Part shown: positions 57,545-64,000 of the stretch, one piece after another | Numbering within the stretch: position 1 is the first letter of the stretch | How the letters are laid out: every line of letters begins with the position of its first letter | From: Rattus norvegicus | Taxonomy: Eukaryota > Chordata > Mammalia > Rodentia > Muridae | Reading direction: 5' to 3' | Length of the DNA stretch: 64,000 bases | Assembly (NCBI RefSeq): GCF_036323735.1 | Contig: NC_086040.1 | Coordinates: forward strand, 496,001-560,000 | The notes under the pieces: generated by a model | Database searches by the model: none | What the model saw: only the letters and a program-made list of their open reading frames with translations | Told to the model about the DNA's origin: nothing | Made by a program: the position numbers and the translations under genes

Positions 57545-60500
57545 TTATTTTCTTTATTTACACCCAAATGTTGCCTCCTCCCAGTCTCCCGTCCCAGAGC
57601 TCTTCACCCCATTCCCCATCCTTTCACCTCTGAGATGGTGCGCCCATCCCTGGGCATCCCCCTTCCCTGGGGCATCGAGTCTTGACAGGATTAGCTGAGT
57701 CCTCTGCCACTGGGGACAGACAAGGCAGTTGGTCCACTTGAACCAGCCCATGTACGCTCTTTGGTTGGTGACTGAGTCTTTGGGAGCTACCAGGGGTCCA
57801 GGTTAGTTGGTACTGTTGTTCTTCCTCTGAGGTTGCCCTTCCCTTCACTTCTTTTAATTCTTCTCCTAACTTTCCCACACTGCACCACCGACCTCAGTCG
57901 AGTGGTTGGCTTTAAGGATCTGCATCTGTCTCAGTCAGCTGCTGGCAGAGCCTCTCAGAAGACAGCCTTGCTAGGCTCCTGTCTGAGAGCACAGCAGAGC
58001 ATCAGTAACAGTGTCAGTAAGAGTTGGTGCCTGCTCATGGGATGGATCCACATTGGACCAGTCATGGGATCGCCTTTCCTTCACTGTGTGTTCCATTGTG
58101 TCTCTGCATTTCTTTTACACAGGAACAATTGTGGGTCAAAAATCTGCAGGTGGATTGGTGTCCCCATCCCTCCACTGGTGACCCTGTCTGACTACTAGAG
58201 GTGAGCACTTCCGGTCCCATCTCCTCACTGGTGGGCATTTGGGCCAAGGTCTCTCACATCTCAGATCTCTAGGACTTTCTAGGGGTTACCACCTTCCATG
58301 ATGGCATACCCCCCTCTCCCCGAGTGCCTCAACTCCCATCACCCACCCCTGAGAACAGCATGTTTCTATTCATTCTCCTGGCCCTCTGGGCTTCTCTCTC
58401 CTGTCTTCCCCCCAATGTCTGATCCTGTTCTCCCTTTTCCCTTCTCCCTCCCCTCTGCCACTCAGGTCCCTCCCTCCCTCTGCCTCCCATGATTATTTTG
58501 TTCCCCCTTGTAAGTGAGATTGAAGCACCCTCACTTGGGAGTTCCTTCTTGTTTAACTCTTCAGACTGTGGGATGTATCATGAGTCTTCTGTACATTTTG
58601 GCTGATATCCATTTTTCAGTCAAGGGACAATCTGATTTGCTTCCAGTTTCTGGGTATTATGAATAAGGCTGCTGTGAACATAATGGAGCATGTGTCCTTG
58701 TGGTATTGTGGAGCATCTTTTGGGCATATGCCCAGGAGTTGTATAGCTGAATCTTCAGGTAGAACAATTTCCAGTTTTCTGGGGGAACTGCCAGACTGAT
58801 TTCCAGAGTGGTTGTTGCTGCTGAACATTTAAGTGATTGTCAGCCATTTGAGATTCCTCTGTTTAGAATTCTCTGCTTAGCTCTGTACCCCAATTGTTAA
58901 TCAAATTGTTTGGTTTGTTGGAGTCTAACTTCTTGGATTGTTTATATTTTTTTGGATATTAGCGCTCTATCAGATGTAGGGTTAGTGAAAAATCTTTTCC
59001 CAATATTTAGGTTGCCATTTTGTCCTATTGACAGGGTCCTTTTCCTTACAGAAGCTTTCCAGTTTCAAGAGGTCTCATTTATCAATGGATGATTGTACAA
59101 TCTGAGCCAGTGATGTTCTGTTGAAGAAAATATCCCCTCTGCCAATGCATTTGAGGCTATTTTCTACTTTCTCTTCGGTTAAATTCATTGTATCTGGTTT
59201 TATGTTGAGGTCCTTGATCCACTTGGACTTGAAATTTCTGCAAGGTGATAAATACGGATCATTTTGCATTCTTCTAAGTGCAGACTGACAGCTAGACCAG
59301 CACCACTTGTGAAGATGCTTTCTTTTCTCAACTGTTTCACTTTGGTTCTTTGTCAAAGATCAAGTTTCCTTAGGTACGTGGATTATTTCTGAGTTTTTGA
59401 TTTTATTCCCTTGATCAACTTGTCTGTCTCTGTACCCATGCCATGCAGTTTTTATCACTATTTCTCTGTAGTACAGCTTGAGAGCAGGGATGATGATTCT
59501 TTATTGTTCAGAATGGTTTTGGCTCTTTGTTTTTGCTTTTGTTTTGTATTCGGTACGAAGTTCGGAATTGCTATCTCCATGCCAGTGAACATTGTGATGG
59601 AATTTTCATGGGTATTGCATTGAATCTGTAGATTGCTTTTGGGATGATGGCCATTTTCACTATGTAAATCCAAGCAATCCATGGACATGGGAGAGCTTTC
59701 CATCTTTTCAGGTCTTTTTTGATTTCTTTCTTCAAAGACTAAATTTTCTGTCATACAGTTTTGTCACTTGATTGGTTAGAGTTACACCAAGATATTTTAT
59801 ACTAACTGTGGCTATTGTGAAGGTTGCAGTTTCTCTTATTTCTTTTCCAGCCTCTTAGAAAGGAAGACTCCTGATTTGTTTGAGTTAATTGTATATTCCT
59901 TCATTTTGTTGAAGTTGTTAATCAGGTGTAGGAGTTCTCTGGTAGAATTTAGTGGTCTCTTATGTATCATCCCTGTATAGTGATACCTTGACTTCTACCT
60001 TTCCAGTTTGTATCCCCTTGATCTCCCTTAGTTGTCTAATAGCTCCAGGTGGAATTCCAAATTCTGTATTGAATAGACAGGGAGAGAGTGGGCAAACTTG
60101 TCTTGTTCCAGATTTTAGTGGGATTGTCCGAGTTTCTCTCCATTTAACTTGATGTTGACTCTTGGCTGGCTGTATACTGCTTTTATTTTGTTTAGGCTAG
60201 TTTTCTGAATTTGTTATCTCTCCAAGATTTTGAACATGAAAGGGTGTTGGATTTTGTCAAGGGCTTTTTCATCATCTAATGAGATGATCATGATTTTTTT
60301 CTTTCAGGTGTTTTACATAGTGGACCACATTGATGAATGTTCTTATATTAGTCTATCCTTCCATTCCTGGAATAAAGCCTACTTGATTTTGGTGAAGACA
60401 TTTTTCATGTGTTCTTAGAGTCAGTTTGCAAGAATTTATTGTTTTTGCACTGACGTTCAGAAGTAAAATTCATTTGAAGTTCCTTTTGTTGGGTCTTTGT

Positions 60501-60965
60501 GTGCTTTAGGTATCAAAGTGATCCTGGCTTCAAAGAATGAATTAAGTAATGTTCCTTTTCTTTCTATTTTGTGGCACAGTTTGAGGAATGTTGATATTAG
60601 CTGTTTGAATGTCTGGTAGTATTGTGCACTTAAACCATCTTGTCCAGGCTTTTTGGGTGGGAGGTTTTTGATTACTACTTTTTTCCTTATGGATTATAGG
60701 AGGTTTTAGATAGTTTACCTGATCTTGAGTTAACTTTGGATGTGTGTCTCAAAAATCATCTATTTCATGTAAATTTTACAGTTTTGTCAAATGTAGGCTC
60801 TTATGGAAGACTTTTTCTTTTATTTCCTCAGTTTCTTTTGTTATGTCTCCCTTTTCATTTCTGGATACTGTCTCTGTGCTCTTTATGTAGATTGGTGTAT
60901 CTCTTTTGTTTTTTTCAAAGAAATCTTTGCTTGGATTGTCTTACAGTTGGATATACTATAGTTGT
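57545..60965 (-). mobile_element. L1, antisense, 3' UTR to mid ORF2 (about 3.4 kb, 5'-truncated)
   Basis: Continuous antisense L1 text: TTATTTACACCCAAATGTTG at the 3' end; CTTTTGGGCATATGCCCAGG, GACTGATTTCCAGAGTGGTT, TAGCGCTCTATCAGATGTAG and TTTGTCCTATTGACAGGGTC; then GTGGCTATTGTGAAGGTTGC and CTCTTGGCTGGCTGTATACT (reverse-transcriptase part of ORF2). Stops and indels throughout the minus frame; inactive. Confidence 0.9.
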
Positions 60966-62366
60966 GGGATACCTGTTGAGGTAAGCTTCTACCAAAAAGT
61001 GGAATGGTAATGTATATCCTGTGCTATGTACATGTTGAAATATGTAATCTGCTTCTTCATTTTTATTTTACAGGGATGACTGTTTCCCCAGAAAATCAGG
61101 GATCAGTTTACCTCAATTCCCAGCTATACCTCTCCTGGGCATATAGTCAAAGGACAGTCTATCCTATCACAAGGACATCTGCTTATAGCAGTTTTATTAA
61201 TAATAGCTAGAAACTGGAAGCATCCTAGATCTTCTCCAACCAATGAATGATTAAACAAAATGTACATTGATAAGTGGAATATTACTGAGGTTAAAAAACT
61301 AACATCATGAAATTTTCAGGCAAATGGATGGAACAAGAAAAAAATCATCCTGTGTAAGGTAACCCAGACTATATACAAATATAAACCATATAAAAACATG
61401 GTATATATTCACTTATAAGGCGGATATAAGCTGTAAAGTAAAGGGCAATTATGGTCAGTTCACAGACCCAGAAAGACCCAAAAAAGGATGGGTCAATCAG
61501 GGATTCATAGATCTCTATGGAAAGAGAGATGTGGTGAGTGGGGATGCGAACAGAAGATTGTGCTTTGGAGATGGAAGGAGAGTATATTGTAGTGAACAAG
61601 TAGAAGTGTGAGCCATTTTAGAGACAAGGTAGAGATGTTGTGCAATGGAAACTCCTAGGAGTCTAAGAAGGTGACAGGAAATGAGAGATATAGTAATGAG
61701 GGATATGGAGACTAATCCAGCCATCGTCTGTAACTAAGCAAGGTTTCCAGGAATTGGAACACCAACCCAGCCATAAAACATTTGACGTACAATTTGTCCT
61801 GCCTACAAGATGTGCTGTGATAAAAGTGGTGTAGAAATTGATGTAGTAACCTGTGGGTGTTGTGCCTCTAAGTGGTGCCCAGTGGACATTGAGGGAGGCT
61901 CCTATACTATTCTAATATTATGAGTGCACATCTCTGATGGCATATCAAATGGCATAAGATAGAAGATCTCAGAAAGCTAGTGAGTCTCAGATTGGTACAG
62001 TATAGGATGATGGCTGCTTCTCCCAACTTCACTGAAGTCCCCTTAGGTCCTGGCAGTGGCACTGGGGTGATCGGCTACTCCAGAACTCATGTCAGTGGTC
62101 CAAAGGCTATACTAAAAAAATGCTTACAGCTGTATTCTGGTCTTGAGAGTCTGTTTCCCTTGTTAGTGATTCCACCTCCCTCAGTCCTCCTAGATCTTGG
62201 TTCCTACAGTTGCCAACCAATATCTGCTGGTCCAGCCTGAGATCAATGCCATGAGAGGGAACACTGCCTGGAGGGCCAGGAACACAAGTCTAGATATACC
62301 AGAGTCCTAGAATAGAAGCAAACAAGATCAGAAAAAAAATTAATGAATGGATCACTAAATGTATTC

Positions 62367-62464
62367 CTTTTTTTTTTTGGTTCTTTTTTTCAGAGATGGG
62401 GATCGAACCCAGGGCCTTGCACTTCCTAGGCAAGCGCTCTACCACTGAGCTAAATCCCCAACTC
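62367..62464 (-). mobile_element. ID SINE, antisense, inside L1 3' UTR
   Basis: TTTTTTTGGTTCTTTTTTTC, then GAGATGGGGATCGAACCCAG ... CACTGAGCTAAATCCCCAAC. Target-site duplication CTAAATGTATTC at 62355-62366 and 62465-62476. Confidence 0.97.
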
Positions 62465-62880
62465 CTAAATGTATTCTTTTATTCTCATAGCCGTGTGCTG
62501 TGATAAGGGTAGTATAGAATGGGGGGAGTGGCATGTGGGTGCTTTGGCCTCTGAATGGGCTTCAATGGACAGTGAGGGAGGCTTCCATATACTCTAATAC
62601 AAATAATTGTCTTCATCTTCAGAGAGGCTCCACACAAACTGATGGAAGCCAATGCAGGGAAGCACAGCTAAACATTAGGTGGAGCTCTGGGAATCATATG
62701 GAAGAGGGGAAGAAAGAATTTTAGGAGGCAGAGGTTAAGAACACAACAAGAAAACCCACAGAATCGACTAACCTGGTCTTGTAGGAACCAGGGTCTCACA
62801 AAGCCTGAACCATCAACCAGGAAGTCTGCATGGATCTTACCCAGGCCCTCTGTATGTTTTATGATTGTGTAGCTTGGCCT

Positions 62881-63064
62881 TTTTTTTAAATTTATTCATC
62901 TATTTTATGTATATGAGTACACTGTAGCTGTTTTTAGACACACCAGAAGAGTGTATCAGATATCATTACAGATGGCTGTGAGCCACCATGTGGTTGCTGG
63001 GATTTGAACTCAGAACCTCTGGAAGAGCAGTCAGTGCTCTAACCACTGAGCCACCTCTCCAGTC
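62881..63064 (-). mobile_element. B2 SINE, antisense, inside L1 3' UTR
   Basis: ATGAGTACACTGTAGCTGTT, TTTAGACACACCAGAAGAG, CACCATGTGGTTGCTGGGAT and AACCACTGAGCCACCTCTCC are the reverse complement of B2. The L1 text resumes directly after it (CTTCTTGTGAGACTCCTAAC). Confidence 0.95.
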
Positions 63065-63344
63065 TTCTTGTGAGACTCCTAACATTGGAAGCAGGAGCTG
63101 TCTTTGTCTCTGTTGCCTGCCTTTAGGATACTTTGCTCCTCCTGTGTTGCTTTGTCTAGCCTTCATAGGAAAAGAAGTGCCTAATCTTACTGCAAGTTGA
63201 TTTGCCAAGGCTGGTTGATATGCATGGGAGTCCTCCCCTTTGTTCAAGTGAAAGAAGGATGATGGGGGTGGAAAAGTGGGGTGGGAGGGAGTAGAGGCTG
63301 AGAAGGGAGGGGAAACTGTGTTTGGATGTAATATATGAGAGAAA

Positions 63345-63388
63345 AATAAATAACTATAAATAAATAAATAAATAAATAAATAAAGAAT
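63345..63388. repeat. (AAAT)n tail of L1
   Basis: GAAAAATAAATAACTATAAA then AAATAAATAAAT units. Confidence 0.95.
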
Positions 63389-63392
63389 AAAC

Positions 63393-64000
63393 TTTGGTCT
63401 TTTACAACACTGCTGAGACTTTTACAGACTAAAGAATTTTGAAAGTGGAATAAGTGCATTTTTGCATTATGATATTGCCACCAACCTATGTATGCCAGAG
63501 AATGTGGTGATTTGAATAAGAATGACTCATATATTTGAATATTTTGTCATCAGGAAGTAGCACTTTTTGGAGGTGTGGCATTTTTGGAAGAAATGCATCA
63601 TCAAAGGTGAGATTTGAAGTTCAAATATCTTCATTTCATTTAAAGTCTACTTCAGTGTTCAAGCCAGGCCAAATGTCTCTCTCTTTCTGTTGTTTGTGGA
63701 TCCAGAACCACAATTTTTTTTACCAGGACCATTTTTACCTGTACTCTGCTATGCTTTTCACTATGTTGACAATGGACAAAAACTCTGAACCAGCAAACCA
63801 GCTCCAATCCTTTACAAGAATTGATGTGGTCATGGTGTCTCTACACAGCAATAGAACAAAGTAGACTAAGATTGGTAAAACCTACTTAGAAAAATATTGT
63901 AATGTAACGTAAGAGTTGTCATCAAATTAAGATTTTCATATTTCAAACTTGGGAAAATATAAAAATAGTTTCCATATTATAATAGTAAAGCTGTTAAGAG
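63393..64000. other. AT-rich end of window, nothing recognised
   Basis: One 109-codon + frame (63535-63864) has no recognised family and ordinary noncoding texture (no splice or poly(A) context). Confidence 0.4.

Larger units (their letters stand above)
61074..63392 (+). mobile_element. L1 3' part (end of ORF2 and long 3' UTR), sense, with two SINE insertions
   Basis: TATACCTCTCCTGGGCATAT, TTTATTAATAATAGCTAGAA and GGCAAATGGATGGAACAAGA mark the ORF2 3' end on +. The 3' UTR continues with CATTAGGTGGAGCTCTGGGA, AAACCCACAGAATCGACTAA, GGAGCAGGGGCTGTC-like text and GATGTAATATATGAGAGAAA, ending in the (AAAT)n tail. Interrupted by an ID (62367-62464) and a B2 (62881-63064). It lies tail-to-tail-opposed to the antisense L1 just upstream. 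Confidence 0.85.

Overview
The window is mammalian, rodent and almost certainly rat (Rattus), Y-chromosomal DNA. Three things show this: a single-exon Sry gene with an intact HMG box (35636-36148, +); the last six coding exons of the Y-linked ubiquitin-activating enzyme gene Uba1y/Ube1y (1-7873, +); and several fresh ID elements (tRNA-Ala-derived SINEs that amplified strongly in rat) alongside B2/B3 SINEs and rodent L1. Coding density is very low. Most open frames are low-complexity, satellite or transposon frames, not genes.

Layout. 1-8.0 kb: 3' end of Uba1y, with a large antisense L1 (3' UTR, ORF2, ORF1, 5' UTR monomers) in its first visible intron. 8.1-13 kb: an ID element and a second antisense L1, also ending in tandem 5' UTR monomers. 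13-17.5 kb: decayed gene-like sequence with short coding-like fragments and two small tandem duplications, ending in a 0.8-kb repeat arm. 17.5-20.1 kb: a loose, old tandem repeat. 20-33.7 kb: microsatellites, an antisense retroviral env relic, an L1 3' end and two exon-like stretches. 33.7-34.6 kb: the second copy of the 0.8-kb arm in inverted orientation; each arm carries a 33-bp minisatellite (6 and 7 copies). 35.6-36.4 kb: Sry. 37.4-38.9 kb: a minus-strand 3'-end-like stretch. 40-46.3 kb: a B2, a processed Limd2 pseudogene, two related LTR-like units and a 1.9-kb GACAGA-type purine array with a higher-order period of about 620 bp. 47.9-52 kb: a decayed class I (gammaretrovirus-like) provirus, pol-env-LTR, +. 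52.6-55.4 kb: an L1 3' UTR and a nearly identical 344-bp direct repeat (LTR-like). 56-64 kb: ID, microsatellites, an antisense L1 next to a sense L1 3' end that has itself received an ID and a B2.

Function. Only Uba1y (E1 ubiquitin activation, X-degenerate gene) and Sry (testis-determining HMG-box factor) look like working protein genes. They lie about 28 kb apart in the same orientation. The rest records how the Y accumulates transposons, satellites, inverted duplications and dead gene fragments. I found no unambiguous new system. The best candidates for follow-up are the inverted 0.8-kb arms with exon-like content and the minus-strand terminal exon at 31.8-32.1 kb.
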